From Nocardia inohanensis NBRC 100128 (lineage in GTDB: Bacteria > Actinomycetota > Actinomycetes > Mycobacteriales > Mycobacteriaceae): a stretch of 64,000 bases of DNA. Every line of letters begins with the position of its first letter. Position 1 is the first letter of the stretch. The translations under genes and the position numbers were made by a program. The stretch covers positions 40,349 through 104,348 of the forward strand of contig NZ_BDBK01000022.1 of assembly GCF_001612945.1 (NCBI RefSeq), in the 5' to 3' direction. Positions 44,421-52,101 of the stretch are shown here, one piece after another. A model generated the notes under the pieces. It ran no database searches, was not told where the DNA came from, and saw nothing but the letters and a program-made list of their open reading frames with translations.

Positions 44421-46247
44421 TCAGAAGGCTGCCTCGTCCAGCTCCATGATGTCGTTGTCGAGGTTCGACAGGATGGTGCGGGTCGCGGTCAGCTCGGGGA
44501 GCACGTTGCGGGCGAAGAACTGCGCGGACGCGATCTTGCCCTGGTAGAACGGCTCGGTCGAGCCGTTGTCGAGCGCCTTGATGGCGACCTCGGCCTGCAC
44601 CAGCAGCTGCCAGCCGATGAGCAGGTCACCGACGGCCATCAGGAAGCGGACCGAACCCAGGCCGACCTTGTAGAGCTCCTTCGGGTCCTGCTGGGCGCCC
44701 ATCAGGTGCCCGGTCAGGGTGGCCGCCATGCCCTGCACGTCCTCCAGCGCGGTGGCGAGCAGCTTGCGCTCGGCCTTCAGGCGACCGTTGCCGCCCTCAC
44801 GGTCGATGAACTTCTGCACCTGGCCGGCCACGTGGGCCAGCGCCACACCGCGATCGCGGGCGATCTTGCGGAAGAAGAAGTCCTGCGCCTGGATGGCGGT
44901 GGTGCCCTCGTAGAGGCTGTCGATCTTGGCGTCGCGGATGTACTGCTCGATCGGGTAGTCCTGCAGGAAGCCGGAGCCACCGAAGGTTTGCAGCGAATCG
45001 GTCAGGTACTGGTAGGCGCGCTCGGAGCCGACACCCTTGACGATCGGCAGCAGCAGGTCGTTGACGCGGAACGCCAGGTCCTTGTCCGCACCCGAAACCA
45101 GCTCCGCCACATCGGCGTTCTGGTGCGCGGCGGTGTACAGGTAGATGGCGCGCAGGCCCTCGGCGTACGCCTTCTGCATGGCCAGCGAGCGGCGCACGTC
45201 CGGGTGGTGGGTGATGGTCACGCGGGGCGCGGCCTTGTCGGTCATCTGGGTCAGGTCGGCACCCTGCACGCGGATCTTGGCGTACTCCAGCGCGTTCAGG
45301 TAACCGGTCGACAGGGTGGCGATGGCCTTGGTGCCCACCATCATGCGAGCGTTCTCGATGACGTCGAACATCTGCGCGATGCCGTTGTGGACCTCGCCCA
45401 CCAGCCAGCCCTTGGCCGGGATGCCGTGGCCGCCGAAGGTGACCTCACAGGTGGCCGAGACCTTGATGCCCATCTTGTGCTCGACATTGGTGACGAACAC
45501 GCCGTTGCGCTCACCCAGGGTGTCGGTCTCGAAGTCGAAGTGCCACTTCGGAACGTAGAACAGCGACAGGCCCTTGGTGCCCGGTCCGGCGCCCTCGGGG
45601 CGAGCCAGCACCAGGTGCATGATGTTCTCGAACAGGTCGTCGGAGTCACCCGAGGTGATGAAGCGCTTCACACCCTCGATGTGCCAGGTGCCGTCTTCCT
45701 GCTGGATGGCCTTGGTGCGGCCGGCGCCGACGTCGGAGCCCGCGTCGGGCTCGGTCAGCACCATGGTGGCGCCCCAGTTGCGGTCGGCGATCTTCTGAGC
45801 CCACTTCTTCTGCTCATCGGTGCCGTTGTTGTAGAAGACCTGCGCGAATCCGGCGCCGGCGGCGTACATCTGGGCCGGCGGGTTGGCGCCGAGGATCATT
45901 TCGCCCAGGGCCCAGCCGACGACGGAGGGGGCGCCGAGGCCACCGAGCTCCTCGCGCACGGGCACCTTGGACCACTCGCCGTCTTCGAGCGCCTTGTAGG
46001 ACTTCTTGAAGGATTCGGGAAGCTTGACGGTGTGGGTCTCCGGGTCGAAGACCGGCGGGTTACGGTCGCCGTCTTCGAAGGATTCCGCCAGCGGGCCTTC
46101 GGCCAGGCGGCGAACCTCGCTGAGCATTTCCTTCACGGTGTCGGCGTCGAGATCGCCGTACGCGCCGCTATCGAGCAGGGAACCGAGCCCGAGCACCTCG
46201 AAGAGGTTGAATTCGAGGTCGCGGACGTTTGCCTTGTAGTGACCCAT
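44421..46247 (-). CDS. fadE5: Acyl-CoA dehydrogenase FadE5
   Basis: 608-residue long-form ACAD with an N-terminal extension and C-terminal domain, flavin-dependent, first step of beta-oxidation with broad chain length. Motifs: MVLTEPDAGSDVGAG, FITSGDSDD, the C-terminal QTFGGSGFLQDYPIEQYIRDAKI with the IYEGT-equivalent SLYEGTTAIQ. The catalytic Glu region is in that segment. ATG 46247 (family-like GHYKANVRDLEFN) preferred over GTG 46259. Matches Rv0244c; a double palindrome lies upstream. Confidence 0.93.
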   Translation of the reverse strand: MGHYKANVRDLEFNLFEVLGLGSLLDSGAYGDLDADTVKEMLSEVRRLAEGPLAESFEDGDRNPPVFDPETHTVKLPESFKKSYKALEDGEWSKVPVREELGGLGAPSVVGWALGEMILGANPPAQMYAAGAGFAQVFYNNGTDEQKKWAQKIADRNWGATMVLTEPDAGSDVGAGRTKAIQQEDGTWHIEGVKRFITSGDSDDLFENIMHLVLARPEGAGPGTKGLSLFYVPKWHFDFETDTLGERNGVFVTNVEHKMGIKVSATCEVTFGGHGIPAKGWLVGEVHNGIAQMFDVIENARMMVGTKAIATLSTGYLNALEYAKIRVQGADLTQMTDKAAPRVTITHHPDVRRSLAMQKAYAEGLRAIYLYTAAHQNADVAELVSGADKDLAFRVNDLLLPIVKGVGSERAYQYLTDSLQTFGGSGFLQDYPIEQYIRDAKIDSLYEGTTAIQAQDFFFRKIARDRGVALAHVAGQVQKFIDREGGNGRLKAERKLLATALEDVQGMAATLTGHLMGAQQDPKELYKVGLGSVRFLMAVGDLLIGWQLLVQAEVAIKALDNGSTEPFYQGKIASAQFFARNVLPELTATRTILSNLDNDIMELDEAAF

Positions 46248-46340
46248 GGTCGTACTCACTCTCCATTGAGATGGGTGCGGTTCGGTGTGGTGCCGTTCCC
46301 GCCCGTTAGGTCTCCACCGGGTAGACGCCGTAAAGCAACG

Positions 46341-46381
46341 CTACTGGCGGGTAACTTATTCGCCATGTTACCGACCGGTAG
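46341..46381. promoter_or_regulatory. Two-part palindromic operator upstream of fadE5
   Basis: CTACTGGCGGGTAAC on one side and GTTACCGACCGGTAG on the other form a 41-bp inverted repeat with three arm mismatches. Each half (TACyGG..GGTA) is itself near-symmetric, as in TetR double-dimer sites. Different from the fadA2/fabG4 motif, so probably another regulator. Confidence 0.6.
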
Positions 46382-46537
46382 AACCGTGGCCAAGATGATC
46401 GGGGCCGAATGTGAGCAACGGCACGAACCGTAGTCGCCGCGCGCGTTTCCGTTGCGGGCCGGGGGATTCCGGCGGTCCGGCCGCACCGGGGCGGACCTGG
46501 GGCGATGAGGGTTCGCACCGGTGGATACCGTGGGACG

Positions 46538-47140
46538 GTGCGCATCGACACGAGTGCCGGACCGGCGGAGGTGGAGATCGATCGGCCCGGGCGGCGGAGC
46601 CCGCGGTTCTTATTGATCTTGACTCACGGGTCCGGGGGCGGTACGGACGCGAAAGATCTACTCGCCGTGCGGGATTCGGCGGTGGCGCTGGGTGGCGCGG
46701 TAGCGCTGGTGACCCAGCCGTATCGGGTGTCGGGACGGCGGGCGCCCGGTAAGGCCGACGTGCAGGACGCGGCCTGGCTGGAGATCGTCGCCGCTTTGCG
46801 CAAGAAATTCCGCGGCAAGCCGGTCATTCAGGGCGGGCGCAGCAATGGTGCGCGGGTGGCTTGCCGCACGGCCCGGGAGGTCGGCGCGCGCGGCGTGCTG
46901 GCGCTGTCGTTCCCGCTGCGTCCCCCGGGTAAGCCGGAGAAATCGCGGCGCGAGGAACTGCTCGCGCCCGGCGACATCGAGGTCGTGGTGATCAACGGCG
47001 CGCGCGACCCGTTCGGCATCCCGGACGCCGCCGATGCCGCGGAGGTCCGGATCATCCCAGGTCAGGCCCATTCCTACCGGGCGGGCTTCGACGAGATCGC
47101 CGAGACCGCGGCCGGCTGGCTCGAACGCTGGACCGCCTAG
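46538..47140 (+). CDS. Small alpha/beta hydrolase (KANL3/Tex30-like)
   Basis: About 200 residues. LTHGSGGG forms the oxyanion loop, GGRSNGARVA holds the nucleophile Ser, NGARDPFG the Asp, and GQAHSYR the His, so the triad looks complete. This type is a dienelactone-hydrolase relative of unknown substrate. GTG at 46538 gives the usual family start; ATG at 46505 would add 11 residues. Its stop overlaps the end of the convergent methyltransferase gene. Confidence 0.8.
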   Translation: MRIDTSAGPAEVEIDRPGRRSPRFLLILTHGSGGGTDAKDLLAVRDSAVALGGAVALVTQPYRVSGRRAPGKADVQDAAWLEIVAALRKKFRGKPVIQGGRSNGARVACRTAREVGARGVLALSFPLRPPGKPEKSRREELLAPGDIEVVVINGARDPFGIPDAADAAEVRIIPGQAHSYRAGFDEIAETAAGWLERWTA

Positions 47141-47877
47141 GCGGATTCCGGACCGGTCGGCAGTTCCGGCAGCCCCGGAGCGCCGCCGAGCGCGGGTTCC
47201 GCCGGTTCCTCGGGCGCCGGCTTGTGCGCCACCACCAGCGCGTCGATGGCATCGCGGTCCTCGGTCGGCCGGCGCAGCCGGTCGGCGGTGCGAATCCGGA
47301 GCTCGTGCCCGGCCGGTCCGAGATCGGTGACAATGTCGTCCGGAGTGAACAGCAGCGCCGGATCCTGTTCGCCGCCATAACCTTCGGTGAGATTCGAGGT
47401 GTCGTTGCCGAGCACGAGCAAGGTCCCCTCGGGGGAGAGCATGTCCGCGGCGCGCAGCAGCAGGGCGCGGCGATCGGCCGCGGGGAGGTGCACGTAGGCC
47501 ATCAGGATGAGCTCGTACGGGCCCGTGATCCCGGCCGCTTCGAGCTGGGTCACGTCGGCGGTCTGCCAGTTGATCCGGGACCGGACCGACCTCGACAACC
47601 GGGAGGCGACGGTCCGGCCCTTGTCGATCCCCACCTGTGAATAGTCGACGGCATCGACCTGCCAGCCGTGCGTGGCGAGCCAGAGGGCATTGCGGCCCTC
47701 TCCGCACCCGAGGTCCAGGGCTCGTGGCAACTCCGGCCGGGGCTCCCCGATACCGAAACCGCCGAGCGGCAGTCGTCGTTCCAGTCCGAAGACCTGTTCC
47801 ACGACGGTGTCGCTCGGCGGTGCACCCCAGACCAATTCGGTTCGGGCGTAGTGCTCGTCCCATGCCACGGCATCCAT
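47137..47877 (-). CDS. SAM-dependent methyltransferase (TehB/thiol-methyltransferase-like)
   Basis: 246 residues. WDEHYARTELVWG is the usual opening of this class; SAM motif I is ALDLGCGEGRNALWLA; motif II VDAVDYS; later LILMAYVHLP. A Pro/Ala-rich tail ends the protein. Such enzymes methylate small thiols, selenium or tellurium compounds, but the substrate cannot be read from sequence. ATG at 47877. Confidence 0.85.
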   Translation of the reverse strand: MDAVAWDEHYARTELVWGAPPSDTVVEQVFGLERRLPLGGFGIGEPRPELPRALDLGCGEGRNALWLATHGWQVDAVDYSQVGIDKGRTVASRLSRSVRSRINWQTADVTQLEAAGITGPYELILMAYVHLPAADRRALLLRAADMLSPEGTLLVLGNDTSNLTEGYGGEQDPALLFTPDDIVTDLGPAGHELRIRTADRLRRPTEDRDAIDALVVAHKPAPEEPAEPALGGAPGLPELPTGPESA

Positions 47878-47905
47878 GGCTGCGAGTCTAGGAGCCCTCG
47901 AAACG

Positions 47906-47943
47906 ACGATCGGCCGCGAACTTTCGTTCGCGGCCGATCGTTT
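47906..47943 (-). terminator. Terminator of the DUF4185 gene
   Basis: Perfect 16-bp arms (ACGATCGGCCGCGAAC), TTTC loop, then TT on the plus strand; lies between the DUF4185 stop and the methyltransferase start. Confidence 0.8.
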
Positions 47944-47952
47944 ATGCGGTGC

Positions 47953-49062
47953 TCACAGGGTGGTGTGCATCAGGATCACGTTGTACTGGCTGTGCACGGT
48001 CGTGAGGAAGTACAGGTCACGGCCGGTCTGGTACGGGAAGATGTACGGCGCGTACGCGGTCGGCAGTTCCCTGGTGTCGATCAGGACTTCGGGTCCGCCC
48101 CACGGTCCCTCCGGACTCGGCGAGCGGTACATGACCACCGAGTTCCACGGATCTGTGGTCAGCATGATGTATTGCCCGAGATAGTCGTTCCACTGCACCG
48201 ACATCTCCGACACGCCGCCGCCGATCACCGGCTGGGCCGCGTTCACGTCGCCCTTCTTCCAGGCGCCGCCGTCCCAGTACTCGTACGCACCGAGATCCGC
48301 GATGGCCGCCTCCGGCACCCGCGCCACGTACACGGCGTTGTTGCGCCCGGACTGCGTCCCGTACTCGTAGACGAACCCGCCGCCCTTGACGAACGCGTTC
48401 ATCTGGAAGTTCGAGTTGCCGCCCTCGTCGGGACGGCGAGTCGCGGGCAGCTCACCCCAGGTCTCGCCGTTGTCGCCGGAGATGGCCAGACCCGAGTAGT
48501 TGGTGGTCCACTGGCCGACGTCGTCCCAGCTCTTCACCGACATCAGGCTCATGTACTGCACCCCGCCGACCGAGATGGCCGCCGTCGGAATGCGGCTGAT
48601 CTCCAGGAACGGGATCTTCGGGCTGGGGATGAGATCCCGGGCCTGCCCGAACACGTCGCGGACCACGGAATCGAAGTAGATGCCGTTGGCCGGGTTGGTG
48701 GTGTGCGAGCGCACCAGGATGTTGGAGCGCCACGCCCAAGTACTGCCGACCAGCAGGTTCGGGAAGCCGAGACCGGCGGTGTCACCGAAGGTGGTGAGCA
48801 TTTCGCCGTGCCCGTTGTCCCACATGATGCCTAGGTCGGTGCCGAGCACGTTGTAGTTCTGGGTGTTGTTGGGGCTGGCCATGCCGGTGACCTGGAAGAC
48901 CGCTTTGGTGCGCCCTGGGAGCTGGGGCAGGCCATTGGTGCCGTTGAGCACCGGAATCGGATTGATCGCGTTGGGGTTGGCTGCGGCCGGGCCGGTCACG
49001 GTAAGGAGCAAGGCCGTGGCACCTGCTAGAGCCGACAGCAGCAGGGGGGCGGTCTTGGTCAA
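47953..49062 (-). CDS. Secreted DUF4185 (GH183-like) protein, putative endo-D-arabinanase
   Basis: 369 residues with a signal peptide (LLLSALAGATALLLTVTGPAAA). The mature part is a five-bladed beta-propeller-like sequence of the DUF4185 family (LGIMWDNGHGEMLTTFGDT; GDNGETWGELPATR; YEYGTQSGRNNAVYVARV; YLGQYIMLTTDPWNSVVMY). Members of this family were reported as endo-D-arabinanases (GH183) that cut mycobacterial arabinan; activity here is inferred. TTG at 49062 with GAGGACC upstream is the likely start. Confidence 0.82.
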   Translation of the reverse strand: MTKTAPLLLSALAGATALLLTVTGPAAANPNAINPIPVLNGTNGLPQLPGRTKAVFQVTGMASPNNTQNYNVLGTDLGIMWDNGHGEMLTTFGDTAGLGFPNLLVGSTWAWRSNILVRSHTTNPANGIYFDSVVRDVFGQARDLIPSPKIPFLEISRIPTAAISVGGVQYMSLMSVKSWDDVGQWTTNYSGLAISGDNGETWGELPATRRPDEGGNSNFQMNAFVKGGGFVYEYGTQSGRNNAVYVARVPEAAIADLGAYEYWDGGAWKKGDVNAAQPVIGGGVSEMSVQWNDYLGQYIMLTTDPWNSVVMYRSPSPEGPWGGPEVLIDTRELPTAYAPYIFPYQTGRDLYFLTTVHSQYNVILMHTTL

Positions 49063-49163
49063 TGCGGTGGGTCCTCTTCCGGTTGTCGCCGAATATAAAC
49101 GGACCGCACAGTATGTGACGGGCCGCACATTACGTTCGACTCGCTGGCAAAGTGTGAAAATGC

Positions 49164-49174
49164 TAACAGCGTTA
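49164..49174. promoter_or_regulatory. Small palindrome upstream of the DUF4185 gene
   Basis: TAAC-AGC-GTTA, about 100 bases before the DUF4185 start, in an A/T-richer stretch. Could be a TetR-type site. Confidence 0.3.
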
Positions 49175-49220
49175 CCCTCACGATGGGGGTTCCAAACCGG
49201 ATTGTTTGCCGTGAATTGGC

Positions 49221-49982
49221 TTACGTTTGCGAATTGGTATCTCGGGTAAGGGCCTTGCGGAGGATCAGCGGCAGCTGCACCGCGCGTTCCACGGCCAGGG
49301 TACGGCGCACCGACGCCGTCCAGGTGCGATCGAACAGCCGTTTCGCGCTCGCCACCGCATGCGGGGAGCGGGTGGCGATGCGGTCGGCCAGCTTCTCCGC
49401 CGCGGCCCGCGGATCCGCCGACACCTCGGTAACCAGGCCGATCCGCTCGGCGTAGGCGGCATCCACCGGGTCGGCGGTCATGGTCAGCAGCAGCGCCTGA
49501 TCCACGCCGATCAAGCGCGACAGGGTGGCGGCGCCGGTCATATCCGGGATCAGGCCGTGCTTGGCCTCCATCACCGAGAACTCGGAATCCGGTGTGACGA
49601 AACGGAAGTCGGCCGCCAGCGCCAATTGCAGCCCGCCGCCGTAGCAACGGCCGTGCACCACCGCGATCACCGGCTGCGGCAGCCGGCGCCACGCCCAGCA
49701 GGCTTCCTGGAAGGCATTGGTGCCCTTCCACGGCAGCGGCACGAAATTGCGGATGATGGCGAGCGGATCGCCGAGCGCCTTGGCGATATCCAGGCCGGAG
49801 GAGAAGCTGGGGCCGTTGCCGGAGAGGATGACCGCGCGAATGTCCTTGCGGCGCTCGATGACTCCGGCCACCTTCACCAGCTCGTTCAGCATTTCGAGGG
49901 TGAGGCCGTTGTGCTTGTCCGGGCGGTCGAGGGTCACGTAGGCGCGATCGCCCTCGAAGCTCAGCGCGACGTTGTTGCTCAT
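49221..49982 (-). CDS. echA: Enoyl-CoA hydratase/isomerase family protein
   Basis: 253-residue crotonase fold. The oxyanion-hole motifs are FSSGLDIAKALG and HGRCYGGGLQLALAADFRF. At the usual Glu positions it has GGGLQLALA and EAKHGLIPDMTG, so at least one canonical Glu is replaced by Gln or Leu; it may be a non-hydratase member. Overlap-free, three bases after the hydrolase gene, so one operon. Confidence 0.88.
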   Translation of the reverse strand: MSNNVALSFEGDRAYVTLDRPDKHNGLTLEMLNELVKVAGVIERRKDIRAVILSGNGPSFSSGLDIAKALGDPLAIIRNFVPLPWKGTNAFQEACWAWRRLPQPVIAVVHGRCYGGGLQLALAADFRFVTPDSEFSVMEAKHGLIPDMTGAATLSRLIGVDQALLLTMTADPVDAAYAERIGLVTEVSADPRAAAEKLADRIATRSPHAVASAKRLFDRTWTASVRRTLAVERAVQLPLILRKALTRDTNSQT

Positions 49983-49985
49983 CGG

Positions 49986-50768
49986 TCATTCCTCCAGCAG
50001 GTCCAGCAGCAGCCGGGCGCAACCGGCCGGGTCATCGTAGAACGGCGTGTGACCGCTGCCGTGCAGGGTGACATGCCGGGCGCCGGGAAGTACGGCACGG
50101 GCGCGCCGGGACTGGGTGGCGTAGGTGAGCAGGATGTCGCGATTGCCCCACGCGATGGTGAGCGGGATGTCGTCGAGGCGGGTGGCGTCCGGGAGCCGGA
50201 ATTCGGTGAAGGAGTCCAGGGCGGGGCGGAATCCGGGGGAGGCCAGCAGGTTCTCGACGGTGTCCACCGAGACCTGCGGGGTCAGCGCCCACGGTTTGCC
50301 GAAGACCAGGCCGAGGAAGGTGGAGCGGCCGGTGGCGGTGCCGAAGATCGAGGGGACGGCCGGGCGCAGCAATTTGGTGAGCTGCTCGGCGCGGCCCAGG
50401 GCCTGCTGGCACCAGACGCGGCCGGGGGTGTCCCAGAATCCGATGGGGGAGTAGGCGGTGACCGAGCGCGCGAGTCCGCGGGCGGCGAGGTCGAGGATGA
50501 TGCCGCCGCCCATGGAATTGCCTGCGAGATGGGGTTTCTGGATGCCCTCCGCCGCGAGGAAGCCGACCAGCGCGTCGGCGAGCGTCGAGACCGTGGTGTT
50601 CGAGAGCGGCTCGCTCCCGCCGAATCCGGGCAGATCCACCGCGATCACCTCGAACTTCTCGGCGAGCGTGCCGATGATCGGCTCCCACACCTGCCAATGG
50701 CTGCCCACGCCGTGCACGAGCACGAGCGGGTCCCCGCTGCCTTCGCGGTGATGGTTCAACTTGGTCAT
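49986..50768 (-). CDS. Alpha/beta hydrolase
   Basis: 260 residues, classic fold: LVHGVGSH oxyanion loop, AGNSMGGG nucleophile Ser near residue 105, WGNRDI with Asp, GSGHTPF with His. Substrate unknown; its operon partner is an enoyl-CoA hydratase-like gene, suggesting lipid or ring-cleavage metabolism. ATG at 50768. Confidence 0.88.
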   Translation of the reverse strand: MTKLNHHREGSGDPLVLVHGVGSHWQVWEPIIGTLAEKFEVIAVDLPGFGGSEPLSNTTVSTLADALVGFLAAEGIQKPHLAGNSMGGGIILDLAARGLARSVTAYSPIGFWDTPGRVWCQQALGRAEQLTKLLRPAVPSIFGTATGRSTFLGLVFGKPWALTPQVSVDTVENLLASPGFRPALDSFTEFRLPDATRLDDIPLTIAWGNRDILLTYATQSRRARAVLPGARHVTLHGSGHTPFYDDPAGCARLLLDLLEE

Positions 50769-50866
50769 ACCGACTCCCCAGACCTGGTCCTGTGGACCGA
50801 CCCTAACAGTCGTTGACGTATCGCCAATTGAGCTTTTCGGCCCAGCTCACCGGTACGATAAAAGGT

Positions 50867-51091
50867 ATGGCAACCAGGAAAGTGACGCTGTCACTGGACG
50901 AGGCGGCCTGGTCGTATGCCGAGCAGGCCGCCGCCCGTGCGGGAATGTCCCCCTCGGCATGGATCTCCCGGGCCGCCCGGCGCGAAGCCGTGCGCACCGG
51001 CTGCGCCCCCGGCCCCGACCCGGTGCAACTGGCCGCCGATGACGAAGCCGAGCGGAAGGCTGCCGAGAAGGAGCTGCGTGCGCAAGGGTGA
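50867..51091 (+). CDS. Antitoxin-like protein of a MazEF-type pair
   Basis: 74 residues. KVTLSLDEAAWSYAEQAAARAG is a ribbon-helix-helix-like DNA-binding start, with a charged flexible C-terminus that would bind the toxin. ATG at 50867 is preceded by AAAGG at a short distance. Its last 14 bases overlap the toxin gene. Role inferred from length, fold and the toxin partner. Confidence 0.75.
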   Translation: MATRKVTLSLDEAAWSYAEQAAARAGMSPSAWISRAARREAVRTGCAPGPDPVQLAADDEAERKAAEKELRAQG

Positions 51092-51374
51092 GCTCTGGGT
51101 TTATCACCCGCATGGCACCGAGAGGCGCCGCAATATCATCCTCATCAGCAGTGACGGCATCAACGAATCCCCGCGCCCGTGGCTGATCGCCGCCGAGGTG
51201 GAATCCGAAGACCCCCAGGACATTCTGGCCGTCCCCATCCCCGGCCACGGCTGGGTGCACGCCGGCAACCTGGGCCGCATCTACCGCGGCTGGCTCGCCG
51301 ACCGCATCGACGCCGTCGACGGCGAAATCGTGGACCGTATCGACACAGCCCTGCGCGCGGCCATGGATCTGTGA
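51078..51374 (+). CDS. mazF: MazF/PemK-family endoribonuclease toxin
   Basis: 98 residues, GTG at 51078 inside the antitoxin's end. RKGELWVYHPHG and RRRNIILISSDGINES match the N-terminal strands of MazF (basic active-site Arg followed by a Ser/Thr loop); DILAVPIPGH continues the SH3-like barrel. MazF toxins cut mRNA at short sequence motifs. The overlap gives tight co-translation. No other plasmid-like gene is near. Confidence 0.8.
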   Translation: MRKGELWVYHPHGTERRRNIILISSDGINESPRPWLIAAEVESEDPQDILAVPIPGHGWVHAGNLGRIYRGWLADRIDAVDGEIVDRIDTALRAAMDL

Positions 51375-51422
51375 GATCGTTCCTCCCGCATTCACCGTCC
51401 CACGTCGAGAGTCGAGACTTCC

Positions 51423-51767
51423 GTGCGTATTTCCCTGATCGCCGCCGCCCTGGTGGCGCTGCCGCTGCTGACCGCCTGCGGCGGCAATGACAAGGCCGAC
51501 GCCAAGCCGAACGTCACTCAGGAAGAACTCGCCAAGTACTTCAAGAGCACCAACCTCCCCGAAGACCTCGCCAACTGCGCCGCCAAAATCTATTACACCC
51601 AAGGCATCTCACAAGACGGCCTGCGCGTCATGATCAACTCCGACGCCAAGTCCGCCGCCGTAGACCCCGACGCCGCCGCCAAATCCGGCCTGACCGCCGA
51701 CGACCAGGCCAAGGTCGGCACCGCCACCACCCGCATCATGGACGAGTGCGTGAACAAGACCAAGTAG
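51423..51767 (+). CDS. Small lipoprotein
   Basis: 114 residues, GTG start. Signal peptide with lipobox LLTACGG. The mature protein is short, helical and soluble (ANCAAKIYYTQGISQDGLRVM; TRIMDECVNKTK) with two further Cys that could form a disulphide, resembling actinobacterial DUF732-like small secreted proteins. Function unknown. Confidence 0.78.
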   Translation: MRISLIAAALVALPLLTACGGNDKADAKPNVTQEELAKYFKSTNLPEDLANCAAKIYYTQGISQDGLRVMINSDAKSAAVDPDAAAKSGLTADDQAKVGTATTRIMDECVNKTK

Positions 51768-51774
51768 CACGAAA

Positions 51775-51803
51775 AAGGCCCCTGATCTGGGATCAGGGGC
51801 CTT
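51775..51803. terminator. Bidirectional terminator
   Basis: AAGGCCCCTGATC / GATCAGGGGCCTT arms with a 3-base loop, flanked by A and T, between the lipoprotein gene and tRNA-Gly. Confidence 0.8.
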
Positions 51804-51807
51804 GTGG

Positions 51808-51878
51808 AGCCGATGACGGGAATCGAACCCGCGCCATCTGCTTGGGAAGCAGAAGTTCTACCATTGAACTACATCGGC
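51808..51878 (-). tRNA. tRNA-Gly (anticodon CCC)
   Basis: 71-base cloverleaf: acceptor GCCGATG/CATCGGC, D-arm GTTC/GAAC, anticodon loop TTCCCAA, T-arm GCGGG-TTCGATT-CCCGT, discriminator U, CCA encoded. Adjacent to dcd in M. tuberculosis too (glyU). Confidence 0.93.
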
Positions 51879-52101
51879 ATCTGGTGCGTTCGCGACTCTA
51901 TCAGACGGGGTGTGTGGGGGCGCAAGTTCATTGGGGGTGAGGGGAAGATCGGGGGATTCGATCAAAGGTGGGGTGGGGGGTCGGGGGCGGTCGTAAACTT
52001 GGCTTCGGGTCGAAAACCCGTCCACCACAGGGACTTTGGATGCGCTGAGAGTTAGCTGGCGCTGGTTCGCGCGTGTCCTGGTCGGCGGCCGAGGAGGACT
52101 T

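Noticed and set aside
49063..50022. Leftward open frame joining the DUF4185 protein to sequence upstream
   Set aside because: That part overlaps the enoyl-CoA hydratase gene in another frame; the signal peptide marks the true N-terminus.
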